Shown: positions 40,120-48,243 of the stretch, one piece after another | Layout: each line of letters opens with the position of its first letter | Position numbering within the stretch: the stretch's first letter is position 1 | Origin: CAYUNN01 sp964607015 | GTDB lineage: Bacteria; Patescibacteriota; Minisyncoccia; Minisyncoccales; JAGGXC01 | Length of the DNA: 48,523 nt | NCBI GenBank assembly: GCA_964607015.1 | Contig: CAZSHN010000003.1 | Coordinates: 1 to 48,523 of the forward strand | Direction: 5' to 3' | Program-made: the position numbers and the translations under genes | Notes under the pieces: model-generated | Seen by the model: the letters and a program-made list of their open reading frames with translations, nothing else | Told to the model about the DNA's origin: nothing | Databases searched by the model: none

Positions 40120-40947
40120 TTATTTCCTTTTCTTTCTTCTTTTAATTATAAATTTGTCTGAATGTTTCTTCTTTCTTGTCTTTCCTCCTCGAGCAAGTTT
40201 ACCCCAAGGAGTTTTTGGATGTTTCAATCCAATCGGAGCTCTTCCTTCTCCTCCACCATGTGGATGATCATGAGCACCCATTGCGGAGCCACGAACAGTA
40301 GGTCTTATCCCTTTCTGTCTTGTTCTTCCTGCTTTTCCCACTTTAACAAATCTGTGCTCTGGGCAAGAAACTTCTCCGATTGAAGCGAAACACTCTTCTG
40401 ACACCTTCCTAATTTCAGTAGAAGGCATCTTTAAATGACAAAACTCATTTTCATGAGCCAAAACTATAGCTGACGTACCAGCTCCTCTGACTATTTTTCC
40501 TCCTTTGCCTTTTTCTAACTCAACATTATGAACGCTAGTTCCAACTGGAATATTCTTCAATTTCATTCTATTTCCATTGGCAATAGGAGCTTTTTCAGCA
40601 ATCTCTATCTCATCTCCTACTTTAATTTTATCAGGAGCTAGAATATATCTCTTCTCTCCGTCAGGATACTCTACCAAAACAATATAGGCTGTCCTGTTGG
40701 GATCATATTCTAAAGCCACTACTTTTGCTTTAACATTAACCTTTTTCTGATCAAAATCAACCATTCGATAAAGCCTTTTTCTTCCGCCGCCTTTATGTCT
40801 TACTGTAATTCTACCAAAATTACCCCTTCCTCCTTTCTTTTTCAAGGGTTTAGTCAACTTCTTCTCTGGTTTCTTTTTAGTAAGAATAGAATAATCCTTA
40901 CTGGTCATTCCTCTTCTTGATGGAGTTGTTGGCTTATACTTTTTCAT
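40120..40947 (-). CDS. rplB: 50S ribosomal protein L2 with altered NPV motif
   Basis: L2 binds 23S rRNA near the peptidyl transferase centre. The OB and SH3-like domains are present (GGGRKRLYRMVDFDQ, GEVSCPEH). The conserved C-terminal loop reads MGAHDHPHGGGEGRAPIG, where most bacteria have MNPVDHPHGGGEGR; the functional His (His228) is retained. It is 275 residues long. The neighbours are rplW and rpsS at 2 and 6 nt. Confidence 0.98.
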   Translation of the reverse strand: MKKYKPTTPSRRGMTSKDYSILTKKKPEKKLTKPLKKKGGRGNFGRITVRHKGGGRKRLYRMVDFDQKKVNVKAKVVALEYDPNRTAYIVLVEYPDGEKRYILAPDKIKVGDEIEIAEKAPIANGNRMKLKNIPVGTSVHNVELEKGKGGKIVRGAGTSAIVLAHENEFCHLKMPSTEIRKVSEECFASIGEVSCPEHRFVKVGKAGRTRQKGIRPTVRGSAMGAHDHPHGGGEGRAPIGLKHPKTPWGKLARGGKTRKKKHSDKFIIKRRKKRK

Positions 40948-40949
40948 AA

Positions 40950-41351
40950 TTATTTAGGCAATAATTCTATTGTTTGCCCTTCTTTTATTCTAACAATTGC
41001 CTTTTTGTAACCTGACTTCTCTCCTTGAGTTCTTCCTAATCTTCTTGGCTTTGCTGGAACATTAACAATTCTTACCTTTACAACATTAACATCATACAAA
41101 TCTTCGACTGCTCTTTTAATTTCAATCTTGTTTGCTTTTGGAAAAACTTTAAAAATATATTGATTATTATCAGTAAGATCAGTAGCTTTTTCAGTAACGT
41201 GCGGTTCTTTTAATATCTTGTAAGTATCAAAATATTTTCCCGAACTTTTTTTCGGCTTACTTTCCTTTTTTTCTTTTTTCTCAACTTTCTCTTCTTTCTT
41301 TGGTTTCTTCTCTTCTCCTTCTTCTTTTTTCAACTTATCAAAAATACTCAT
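40950..41351 (-). CDS. rplW: 50S ribosomal protein L23 with charged N-terminal extension
   Basis: L23 is the docking site for trigger factor and SRP at the exit tunnel. The L23 core starts near residue 43 (TYKILKEPHVTEKATDLTDN) and includes EIKRAVEDLYDVNVVKVRIVN. The first 40 residues are a Lys/Glu extension (KKEEGEEKKPKKEEK) not found in E. coli. It is 133 residues long. Confidence 0.96.
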   Translation of the reverse strand: MSIFDKLKKEEGEEKKPKKEEKVEKKEKKESKPKKSSGKYFDTYKILKEPHVTEKATDLTDNNQYIFKVFPKANKIEIKRAVEDLYDVNVVKVRIVNVPAKPRRLGRTQGEKSGYKKAIVRIKEGQTIELLPK

Positions 41352-41352
41352 A

Positions 41353-41979
41353 CTATTTTAGGAAAGTGTCTTTTATTATCTTTATTGAATCTTTAGATAT
41401 TAATAAATATTTGAAATTAAGCAAATCCAAGGCACTTAAGTTCCTTGCTTCTACTGTTTCAATTCCTTTAATATTTCTTGCTGATAAAACTAACTCTTTC
41501 TTTGCTTCTGGTAAAACAACTAAACAATTATCTTTGCAAGGAAGTTTAGCTAAAATATCATTAAATTGCTTTGTTTTAATCTTATCTAAATCAAATTTAT
41601 CTAAAACAAATAACAAATCTTCTTTTGCTTTAGCAGAAAGAACCATAAACAAAGCCTTTCTTCTCATTTTTTTGGAAATCTTTTTCTTGTAATTTCTGTC
41701 TTTTAAAGGACCGAAGGTTACACCTCCGCCAACCCATATTGGAGAGCGGATTGATCCATGTCTTGCTCTACCAGTTCCTTTCTGGGCCCAAGGCTTCTTT
41801 CCACCACCACTTACTGCTCCTCTGTCTTTAGCATGAGCGGTTCCTTGCCTTCTGTTTGATCTCTGAACTGTAACTACCTGATGAATCAAATCAGGACTTA
41901 ATGAAACCCCAAACAACTCCTTTGGTAAAGTAGTGTCTCCAATCTTTTTTCCTTCTTTGTTGTAAACTGGAACTTTCAT
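41353..41979 (-). CDS. rplD: 50S ribosomal protein L4
   Basis: L4 reaches into the exit tunnel. The conserved loop GGKKPWAQKGTGRARHGSIR with SPIWVGGGVTFGP is intact. It is 208 residues. In E. coli L4 represses the S10 operon through the leader; a structured spacer in this operon lies upstream of rplC rather than upstream of rpsJ. Confidence 0.98.
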   Translation of the reverse strand: MKVPVYNKEGKKIGDTTLPKELFGVSLSPDLIHQVVTVQRSNRRQGTAHAKDRGAVSGGGKKPWAQKGTGRARHGSIRSPIWVGGGVTFGPLKDRNYKKKISKKMRRKALFMVLSAKAKEDLLFVLDKFDLDKIKTKQFNDILAKLPCKDNCLVVLPEAKKELVLSARNIKGIETVEARNLSALDLLNFKYLLISKDSIKIIKDTFLK

Positions 41980-41986
41980 AATTTAA

Positions 41987-42568
41987 TTATCCTCTAATCT
42001 CAAGCAAAGTTCCGTTTCCTCCTGGAACTGCTCCTTTAATTGCTAATATATTATTATCAGGATCAACCTTGACTATTTCTAAATTCTTAATAGTGGTTCT
42101 TTCAAATCCCATTCTTCCTGGCATTTTTCTTCCTTTGTTAACTCTCTGAGGAAAAGCAGATCCAATAGATCCTAATGTTCTTTCTTCGTGTTTAACACCA
42201 TGAGTTGCATCTCTTCCAGAAAAACCCCATCTTTTCACTCCTCCTTGAAATCCTTTTCCTTTAGAAACACCAGAAACTTTCACTTTATCTCCTTCACTAA
42301 AGACAGAGACATCAATTTTGTCTCCTTGTTTTAGATCTTCTCCATCACTAAATTCTCTCAAAAATCTGTAATTTCTTCCTTTTTTTGATTTTCTTTCTTT
42401 TTTCAACTCTTCAAATCCAACCTGAACGGCAGAATATCCGTCTTTTTCTTCAGTCTTTATTTGGACAATTTCACAAGGACCGGCTTCAATTAAAGTTACC
42501 GGAACTGTTTCTCCTTCTTTTCCAAATATCTGACTCATTTCTAATTTTTTTCCGAGAATAAATTTCAT
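41987..42568 (-). CDS. rplC: 50S ribosomal protein L3
   Basis: L3 is an early assembly protein near the peptidyl transferase centre. I chose the ATG at 42568 (MKFILGKKLEMSQIF), the universal L3 start; an in-frame TTG 21 nt upstream lies in the T tract of a hairpin. The block GFQGGVKRWGFSGRDATHGV and the end AVPGGNGTLLEIR are clear. It has 193 residues, slightly short. Confidence 0.97.
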   Translation of the reverse strand: MKFILGKKLEMSQIFGKEGETVPVTLIEAGPCEIVQIKTEEKDGYSAVQVGFEELKKERKSKKGRNYRFLREFSDGEDLKQGDKIDVSVFSEGDKVKVSGVSKGKGFQGGVKRWGFSGRDATHGVKHEERTLGSIGSAFPQRVNKGRKMPGRMGFERTTIKNLEIVKVDPDNNILAIKGAVPGGNGTLLEIRG

Positions 42569-42581
42569 ATTTCTTTTTTTC

Positions 42582-42608
42582 CAAAACAAAACTGGGCTAC
42601 TAGCCCAG
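42582..42608 (-). terminator. Terminator or attenuator hairpin upstream of rplC
   Basis: A GC-rich 7-bp stem CTGGGCT/AGCCCAG (42592-42608) with a 3-nt loop is followed on the minus strand by TTTTGTTTT. It lies 14 nt before the rplC ATG, in the middle of the S10 gene set. Confidence 0.75.
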
Positions 42609-42727
42609 CTCCCTTTTCAATAATAATTTAGGGGTTGCTTTTCTAGACTAGCGTAAAATCAATCAGAAATTAACCTGATTCAAAATATATTTTCATAAAT
42701 GAAAATCTAAATACTATATATGATGAA
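42590..42727 (-). promoter_or_regulatory. Structured spacer between rpsJ and rplC (candidate S10 leader)
   Basis: The 138-nt spacer holds three stem-loops in transcript order: ATTTTCAT/ATGAAAAT (42689-42706), AATCAG/CTGATT (42661-42680) and the terminator-like hairpin at 42592-42608. It is by far the longest gap within the ribosomal run. A clear promoter was not found in it. It could be an attenuator controlled by a ribosomal protein. Confidence 0.5.
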
Positions 42728-43069
42728 CTAAGTCTTAATTTCGATGTCGACACCAGCAGGCAAAGTAAGATCTTGTAAGGTGTCAATAATCTTAGCAGAT
42801 GGCTCTGGAATCTCAATCAATCTCTTGTGAATCCTCATTTCAAACTGTTCTCGAGCATCTTTGTGAACAAAAGTAGAACGATTCACAGTATATTTATGAA
42901 TCTCTGTAGGCAGAGGAATAGGTCCCACTGCCTCAGATCCGGCTCGCCTGATACTTTCAATTATCTGGCGAGCACTGTTATCAATAATTTTGTGATCGTA
43001 AGCTCTAAGCTTCACTCGGATCTTCGGTTTTACTTTCACTTTTTTTGTAGCAGTCTTTTTAGTAGCCAT
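42728..43069 (-). CDS. rpsJ: 30S ribosomal protein S10
   Basis: S10 (NusE) also takes part in antitermination with NusB. The blocks KIRVKLRAYDHKIIDNSARQI, GPIPLPTEIHKYTVNRS and RIHKRLIEIPEPSAKIIDTLQ identify it; each is shorter in isolation in other bacteria. A 14-residue Lys/Thr extension is at the N terminus. It has 113 residues and follows tuf by 18 nt, so it is expressed with the str operon. Confidence 0.98.
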   Translation of the reverse strand: MATKKTATKKVKVKPKIRVKLRAYDHKIIDNSARQIIESIRRAGSEAVGPIPLPTEIHKYTVNRSTFVHKDAREQFEMRIHKRLIEIPEPSAKIIDTLQDLTLPAGVDIEIKT

Positions 43070-43087
43070 CTCGCTAAATTATCCCTT

Positions 43088-44287
43088 TTATTTTATTATC
43101 TTTGTAATTGATCCAGCTCCAACAGTCTTACCACCTTCTCTGATAGCAAATCTTTGCTGTTCTTCAAGAGCAATAGGAGCAATTAATTTAACTTGAACTT
43201 TGGTAGTATCTCCAGGCATTACCATTTCGGTTCCTTCAGGTAAAGCTACGTCTCCGGTTACATCAGTAGTTCTAAGATAGAACTGAGGCTTATAACCTGT
43301 AAAGAATGGGGTATGACGACCACCTTCTTCTTTGGTTAAGACATAAACTTCAGCTTCAAATTCAGTATGAGGAGTAATTGAACCTGGTTTAGCTAATACT
43401 TGTCCTCTTTCGATATCTTCTTTCTTAACACCTCTTAAAAGAATACCAACGTTATCACCAGCTCTTCCTTCGTCTAAAGTTTTGTTAAACATCTCAACAC
43501 TGACAACAACAGTCTTTTGAGTATCTTTTAATCCAACAATTTCGATTTCTTCTCCTGGTTTTATAACTCCTCTTTCAACTCTTCCTGTTGGAACAGTTCC
43601 TCTCCCTTCAATAGTAAAAACATCTTCTACTGACATAAGGAATGGTTTATCCTCTTCTCTCTTTGGAGCAGGAATATATTCGTCTAAAGCTTTCACTAAT
43701 TCAAGAATTGGTTGAGCCTTTTCATCGTCTGCGGACTCTGTCTTTATAGCTTCTACAGCTGAACCTTTAATAATAGGAATCTCATCTCCAGGATATTCAT
43801 ATTTCTTCAAAAGCTCTCTAACTTCTGATTCTACTAACTCTACAATTTCTGGATCATCAACTAAGTCAGTCTTGTTTAGGAAAACGACTAAAGAAGATAG
43901 TCCTACTTGACGAGCCAATAAAATATGCTCTCTTGTTTGAGGCATTGGTCCGTCAGGAGCAGAAACAACAAGAATACCACCATCCATTTGAGCAGCACCG
44001 GTAATCATGTTTTTAACATAATCAGCATGTCCGGGACAGTCAATATGAGCATAGTGTCTGTTTTCTGTTTCGTACTCAACGTGAGCAATATTAATAGTTA
44101 CCCCTCTCGCTTTTTCTTCTGGAGCAGAGTCAATTTGATCAACTGCTCTTTCGGTAACATTCAGTCCTTTCTTGTTTAGGACATGAAGAATAGCGGCTGT
44201 AAGGGCAGTCTTACCATGGTCTACATGACCGATGGTCCCTATGTTCAAGTGAGGTTTCCCTCTCTCAAATTTTTCTTTTTCTGCCAT
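43088..44287 (-). CDS. tuf: Elongation factor Tu
   Basis: EF-Tu delivers aminoacyl-tRNA. I chose the ATG at 44287 (MAEKEKFERGKPHLNIG) over an upstream in-frame start that adds 12 hydrophobic residues. The P loop GHVDHGKT is at residues 20-27, with DCPGHADYVKNM and NKTDLV following. The 399-residue length is normal. It has its own promoter in the fusA-tuf spacer and a leader of about 108 nt, the longest predicted in this window. Confidence 0.98.
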   Translation of the reverse strand: MAEKEKFERGKPHLNIGTIGHVDHGKTALTAAILHVLNKKGLNVTERAVDQIDSAPEEKARGVTINIAHVEYETENRHYAHIDCPGHADYVKNMITGAAQMDGGILVVSAPDGPMPQTREHILLARQVGLSSLVVFLNKTDLVDDPEIVELVESEVRELLKKYEYPGDEIPIIKGSAVEAIKTESADDEKAQPILELVKALDEYIPAPKREEDKPFLMSVEDVFTIEGRGTVPTGRVERGVIKPGEEIEIVGLKDTQKTVVVSVEMFNKTLDEGRAGDNVGILLRGVKKEDIERGQVLAKPGSITPHTEFEAEVYVLTKEEGGRHTPFFTGYKPQFYLRTTDVTGDVALPEGTEMVMPGDTTKVQVKLIAPIALEEQQRFAIREGGKTVGAGSITKIIK

Positions 44288-44401
44288 AATATTTAGGGAG
44301 CAAAGAATAACGAACAATAACAAAAGATTGTCCAGTGTTCACCATTCAATGTCCATTATTTAATTATTATTTATTTTAATCTTTATTAATTATACTTAAC
44401 T

Positions 44402-44429
44402 ATTTTATCTATTTCAAAAAATTTGTCAA
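44402..44429 (-). promoter_or_regulatory. Predicted tuf promoter
   Basis: TTGACA (44424-44429) lies 2 nt after the fusA stop codon, with TAAAAT (44402-44407) after 16 nt. The predicted start is near 44395. A second TATAAT further down (in AAGTATAATTAA) may be an alternative -10 box. Confidence 0.6.
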
Positions 44430-44431
44430 CA

Positions 44432-46537
44432 TTATCCTTTCCTTCCTTCAATAATCTCTTGCGCAATATTCTGAGGTACCACTTCATAATGACTAAACTC
44501 CATAGTAAAAGTACCTCTTCCCTGGGTCAAAGACCTTAAATCAGTAGCATATCCAAACATTCCTGCTAAAGGAGCTTTAGCATTAATCACCTTGATATTA
44601 TCTTTATCTTCTGTTTCTTCAACTTTTGCTCTTCTGGAACTTAAATCTCCTACAATATCACCAAAGAATTCAGACGGAACAGTAATAGCTAACTTCATTG
44701 TCGGTTCAAGTAATACTGGATCAGATCTCTTTACTGCAGATTGAAGGGCAATAGAACCAGCTATTTTAAAGGCTGCTTCAGAAGAATCCACTTCATGAAA
44801 AGAACCATCATAAAGAGTAACTTCCATGTCTACCATATTATAGCCAGCTAACACTCCTTTGGTCATTGCCTCTTTTACTCCTTTTTCAACAGAAGGAATA
44901 AATTCCTTTGGAATAGCTCCTCCCTTAATTTCATCAACAAATTCATAACCTTCACCTCTTTCTTTTGGTTTTGTTCTTAAGTAAACATGACCATACTGAC
45001 CTCTTCCTCCTGACTGCTTGACATATTTTCCTTCAGCTTCAGCTTCTTTTCTAATTGTTTCCCTGTAAGCAACCTGTGGTCTGCCAATGTTTGCCTCAAC
45101 ATTGAATTCTCTTTTAAGACGATCAGTAATAATATCTAAATGCAACTCTCCCATTCCAGAAATTATTGTCTCTCCTGTTTCTTCGTCAGTTCTTACTTTA
45201 AAGGTAGGATCTTCGTCAGCTAATTTCTTAAGAGCAAGACCCATCTTTTCCTGGTCAGCCTTACTTTTCGGTTCTACTCTAATAGAGATTACTGGTTCTG
45301 GGAAAGTAATATTCTCTAAAACAATAGGATGATCAACATCACAAAGAGTATTTCCAGTAGAAGTTTTCTTTAATCCAACTGTTGCTGCAATATCTCCTGC
45401 GTAAAGAGCGTCTACTTCTTCTCTGTCGTGAGAATGCATTCGAACAAGCCTACTTACTCTTTCTTTTTCTCCGGTTGCTGTATTTAAAACATAAGAACCT
45501 TTTTCCAGAACTCCGGAATAAATACGGAAATAGGTCAAGGTTCCCATGTAAGGATCGGTAGCAACTTTAAAAGCCAAAGCAGAAAAAGGATCTGAATCTT
45601 TCGCTTCTCTAGTTATTTCCTCTCCACTATGAGGATCAGTTCCTTTAATAGGAGGAAGATCAATTGGAGAAGGAAGATAATCACAAACAGCATCCAATAA
45701 AGGTTGAACTCCTTTATTTTTCAAAGCTGTTCCTAAAAGAACAGGAACTAGCTTGTAATCACAAACAGCTTTTCTTAAGACCAGCTTAAGATCCTGTTCA
45801 GGAATTTCTTCTTCTCCCAAGTATTTTTCAAGTAATTTTTCATCTTCCGCTACTATCTTTTCAATCATTTTCTTTCTCCACTCTTCTGCTTTCTCTTTTA
45901 GATCATCAGGAATTTCTTCTTCCGCTATTTTTTCTCCAAAATCACCTTCAAACTTTATTGCTTTCATTTTAATTAAATCAATCACTCCCCCAAAGTTTTC
46001 TTCTTGTCCTATTGGCAACTGCAAAGCAACCGCCTTGTCAGTTAATTTTGCATAAATTGATTCTAAACTTTTTTCAAAATTAGCTCCCATTCTGTCCATC
46101 TTGTTAATAAAACAGATTCTAGGAACTAGGAATTTATCTGCCTGACGCCAAACAGTTTCTGATTGAGGCTCTACTCCAGCCACTCCGTCAAAAACAACAA
46201 CTGCTCCATCAAGAACTCTTAATGACCTCTGAACTTCTACAGTAAAGTCAATATGACCAGGAGTATCAATAATATTTACTCTATACTCTTGACCTTTTAT
46301 TCTCTGGGTTTCTCCCGGAGTCCAGAAACAAGTTGTTGCTGCAGAAGTAATAGTAATTCCCCTCTCTCTTTCTTGAGCCATCCAATCCATTACTGCTTCT
46401 CCTTCATGAACCTCTCCAATCTTGTGAGAAATTCCTGTGTAAAACAAAACACGCTCACTAACTGTTGTTTTACCAGCGTCAATATGAGCAATAATTCCAA
46501 TGTCTCTGTATCTTTCTATAGGATATTCTCTTGCCAT
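44432..46537 (-). CDS. fusA: Elongation factor G
   Basis: EF-G drives translocation and, with Frr, recycles ribosomes. The G1 motif AHIDAGKT is at residues 17-24, with DTPGHIDF and NKMDRMGANF following. Domains II to V end with the normal GRGTFTMEFSHYEVVP. At 701 residues the length is standard. A GGAGGG lies 15 nt before the ATG, too far for an ideal Shine-Dalgarno. The 51-nt gap to rpsG is short enough for co-transcription. Confidence 0.98.
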   Translation of the reverse strand: MAREYPIERYRDIGIIAHIDAGKTTVSERVLFYTGISHKIGEVHEGEAVMDWMAQERERGITITSAATTCFWTPGETQRIKGQEYRVNIIDTPGHIDFTVEVQRSLRVLDGAVVVFDGVAGVEPQSETVWRQADKFLVPRICFINKMDRMGANFEKSLESIYAKLTDKAVALQLPIGQEENFGGVIDLIKMKAIKFEGDFGEKIAEEEIPDDLKEKAEEWRKKMIEKIVAEDEKLLEKYLGEEEIPEQDLKLVLRKAVCDYKLVPVLLGTALKNKGVQPLLDAVCDYLPSPIDLPPIKGTDPHSGEEITREAKDSDPFSALAFKVATDPYMGTLTYFRIYSGVLEKGSYVLNTATGEKERVSRLVRMHSHDREEVDALYAGDIAATVGLKKTSTGNTLCDVDHPIVLENITFPEPVISIRVEPKSKADQEKMGLALKKLADEDPTFKVRTDEETGETIISGMGELHLDIITDRLKREFNVEANIGRPQVAYRETIRKEAEAEGKYVKQSGGRGQYGHVYLRTKPKERGEGYEFVDEIKGGAIPKEFIPSVEKGVKEAMTKGVLAGYNMVDMEVTLYDGSFHEVDSSEAAFKIAGSIALQSAVKRSDPVLLEPTMKLAITVPSEFFGDIVGDLSSRRAKVEETEDKDNIKVINAKAPLAGMFGYATDLRSLTQGRGTFTMEFSHYEVVPQNIAQEIIEGRKG

Positions 46538-46588
46538 ATAAAATAATAAATTCCCTCCAATTTAATAAAGGGTTTAAATAATTAATTC

Positions 46589-47050
46589 TTACCAAGCGAA
46601 ATGAGCAAAGGCACGGTTGGCCTCGGCCATTCGATGGACATCATTTTTCTTTTTAATAGCCTTACCAGTGTTCTCTGCTGCTTCCATTAACTCCTTAGCT
46701 AGCTTCTTTCCCATTTTTTCTCCTTTTCTTTTCTTAGCTTCTTGAATTATCCAACGCATAGCTAACGTTAGCTTTCTTTCTTTTCCTACTGGGACAGGAA
46801 CCTGGTAGGTCGCTCCTCCTACCCTCTTTGACCTAACCTCGAGGGATGGGGAAGCATTTTGCATTGCCTGTTCAAAAACTTCAACAGGATCTCTTTTTGT
46901 TTTCTTTTTAATTTCATCAAAAGCTTGATAAACAATCCTTTCAGCAACTGTTTTCTTTCCTCTTTCCATAATTCTATTTATAAACTTAGCGATAACAACG
47001 CTATCATAAACAGGATCAGGTAAAATTGGTGTTTTCTTCTTTTTACTCAT
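46589..47050 (-). CDS. rpsG: 30S ribosomal protein S7
   Basis: S7 nucleates the head of the small subunit. The blocks DPVYDSVVIAKFINRIMERGKK-type start, VRSKRVGGATYQVPVPV and the C-terminal RMAEANRAFAHFAW are typical. It is 153 residues long and 2 nt after rpsL. Confidence 0.98.
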   Translation of the reverse strand: MSKKKKTPILPDPVYDSVVIAKFINRIMERGKKTVAERIVYQAFDEIKKKTKRDPVEVFEQAMQNASPSLEVRSKRVGGATYQVPVPVGKERKLTLAMRWIIQEAKKRKGEKMGKKLAKELMEAAENTGKAIKKKNDVHRMAEANRAFAHFAW

Positions 47051-47052
47051 AA

Positions 47053-47466
47053 TTAAGATTTAGGTCTTTTAGCTCCGTATTTTGATCTTTGTGTTTTTCT
47101 TCCTTCTACTCCTTCAGTATCCAAAACACCTCTTACAATATGATATCTTACTCCTGGTAAATCCTTTACTCTTCCTCCTCTAATAACAACAACTGAGTGT
47201 TCTTGTAAGTTATGCCCTTCACCAGGGATATAAGCAGTAACTTCTCTCCCGTTACTCAATCTTACTCTTGCTACTTTTCTCAAAGCAGAGTTAGGTTTCT
47301 TTGGTGTTACCGTAGAGACCTTAGTAACCACTCCCCTCTTAAAAGGAGACAGATACTTTGAAGGTTTATTTTTCAAAGAATTAAAACCAAACTTCAAAGC
47401 CCGGCTCTTCTTCACAGCTTTCTTTTCTTTTCTTCCTTTTTTAATTAATTGATGAATTGTAGGCAT
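47053..47466 (-). CDS. rpsL: 30S ribosomal protein S12
   Basis: S12 lies at the decoding centre. I chose the ATG at 47466 (MPTIHQLIKKGRKEKK), the universal start; the frame stays open upstream, but the promoter lies inside that part. The conserved PKKPNSALRKVARVRL and GGRVKDLPGVRYH keep the wild-type lysines in the streptomycin-linked positions. It has 137 residues with a slightly longer N-terminal part than E. coli. It starts the str operon. Confidence 0.98.
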   Translation of the reverse strand: MPTIHQLIKKGRKEKKAVKKSRALKFGFNSLKNKPSKYLSPFKRGVVTKVSTVTPKKPNSALRKVARVRLSNGREVTAYIPGEGHNLQEHSVVVIRGGRVKDLPGVRYHIVRGVLDTEGVEGRKTQRSKYGAKRPKS

Positions 47467-47491
47467 GATTATTAACCTTTTAAAAATAACA

Positions 47492-47504
47492 AGCGCTTTG
47501 CGCT
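47492..47504 (-). promoter_or_regulatory. Small hairpin in the rpsL leader
   Basis: AGCGC/GCGCT with a 3-nt loop (47492-47496 and 47500-47504) lies in the predicted leader and is followed on the minus strand by TGTTATTTTTA. The GC-rich stem stands out from the AT-rich surroundings. It could be a weak attenuator or a regulatory stem. Confidence 0.4.
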
Positions 47505-47512
47505 CGCAGTTA

Positions 47513-47541
47513 AAATTAACAAATAAATTAATCTGTGTCAA
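47513..47541 (-). promoter_or_regulatory. Predicted str operon promoter
   Basis: TTGACA (47536-47541), a 17-nt spacer and TAATTT (47513-47518) on the minus strand. The predicted start is near 47506, giving a leader of about 40 nt to the rpsL ATG. Confidence 0.65.
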
Positions 47542-47547
47542 TAGTCT

Positions 47548-48159
47548 TTAAAAAGGAGCGGGAGAACCCACTATTAACCTGAATATAGAGGTAATTAAAG
47601 GAAATAAAAATTGCAAGAAAAAGAAGATAAAAAATATCAAAATAAAGAATCCATACCTTTGAAGAGTTACCTTCAAACTATTCATAGAATCAGGCAGGAA
47701 AGTAAATAAAATATGAGAACCATCTAAAGGAGGGATTGGCATTAAGTTGAATATTGCCAAGATCAAGTTAATAAAAACTATATAACTAAACATCAATTGA
47801 AGACCAGGATTCCCAAAACCACCAGTAAATCTCAATAACAATCCAAATAATACAGCAATACCAATGTTTACTCCCGGACCAGCTAAAGAAACTTTAGCAT
47901 TTCCATATTTCTGATCTTTAAAATTAGCAGGATTAACAGGAACCGGCTTTGCCCATCCTATCACCCATCCCGTTAAGACTAAAGAAAATAACGGCACCAT
48001 AATTGATCCAACTGGATCTAAATGCTTAATCGGATTCAAGCTTAACCTTCCCATCATCTTTGCTGTCGGGTCTCCTAAATGAAAAGCTGCTGCTCCATGA
48101 GCAATCTCATGAATAATTACTGATAAGATCAAAATGATTATTAAAAATATATAAGTCAT
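47548..48159 (-). CDS. Site-2 protease family membrane protein (YwhC/SpoIVFB-like)
   Basis: This 203-residue M50 metalloprotease lacks a PDZ domain. HEIAH at residues 17-21 supplies the zinc site in the first helix, and NLMPIPPLDGSHILF contains the third ligand. Four to six hydrophobic helices are visible. It resembles the short bacterial M50 group that is widespread and poorly characterised. It is the second M50 gene in the window. The substrate is unknown. Confidence 0.9.
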   Translation of the reverse strand: MTYIFLIIILILSVIIHEIAHGAAAFHLGDPTAKMMGRLSLNPIKHLDPVGSIMVPLFSLVLTGWVIGWAKPVPVNPANFKDQKYGNAKVSLAGPGVNIGIAVLFGLLLRFTGGFGNPGLQLMFSYIVFINLILAIFNLMPIPPLDGSHILFTFLPDSMNSLKVTLQRYGFFILIFFIFFFLQFLFPLITSIFRLIVGSPAPF

Positions 48160-48165
48160 GTTATT

Positions 48166-48195
48166 ATAATAAGCAACGTTCTAGAATAATAGCAA
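48166..48195 (-). promoter_or_regulatory. Predicted leaderless promoter of the M50 protease gene
   Basis: TTGCTA (48190-48195), an 18-nt spacer and TATTAT (48166-48171) end 6 nt before the ATG. A TATAAT at 48163-48168 overlaps but would place the start inside the gene. Confidence 0.45.
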
Positions 48196-48207
48196 AATTT
48201 TTAACCC

Positions 48208-48236
48208 TTGCCAAATCCTTAAAAAACATATATATT
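48208..48236 (+). promoter_or_regulatory. Predicted near-leaderless rpmB promoter
   Basis: TTGCCA (48208-48213), a 17-nt spacer and TATATT (48231-48236) on the plus strand. The predicted start is 48243, one base before the rpmB ATG at 48244. Confidence 0.6.
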
Positions 48237-48243
48237 GTCTAGT

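Noticed and set aside
44288..44323. Hydrophobic N-terminal extension of EF-Tu (MLLFVILCSLNI)
   Set aside because: EF-Tu is cytoplasmic and MAEKEKFERGKPHLNIG is the standard start. The extension has no ribosome site.
47467..47541. 25-residue N-terminal extension of S12
   Set aside because: The extension contains the predicted promoter and the leader hairpin. MPTIHQL is the universal S12 start.
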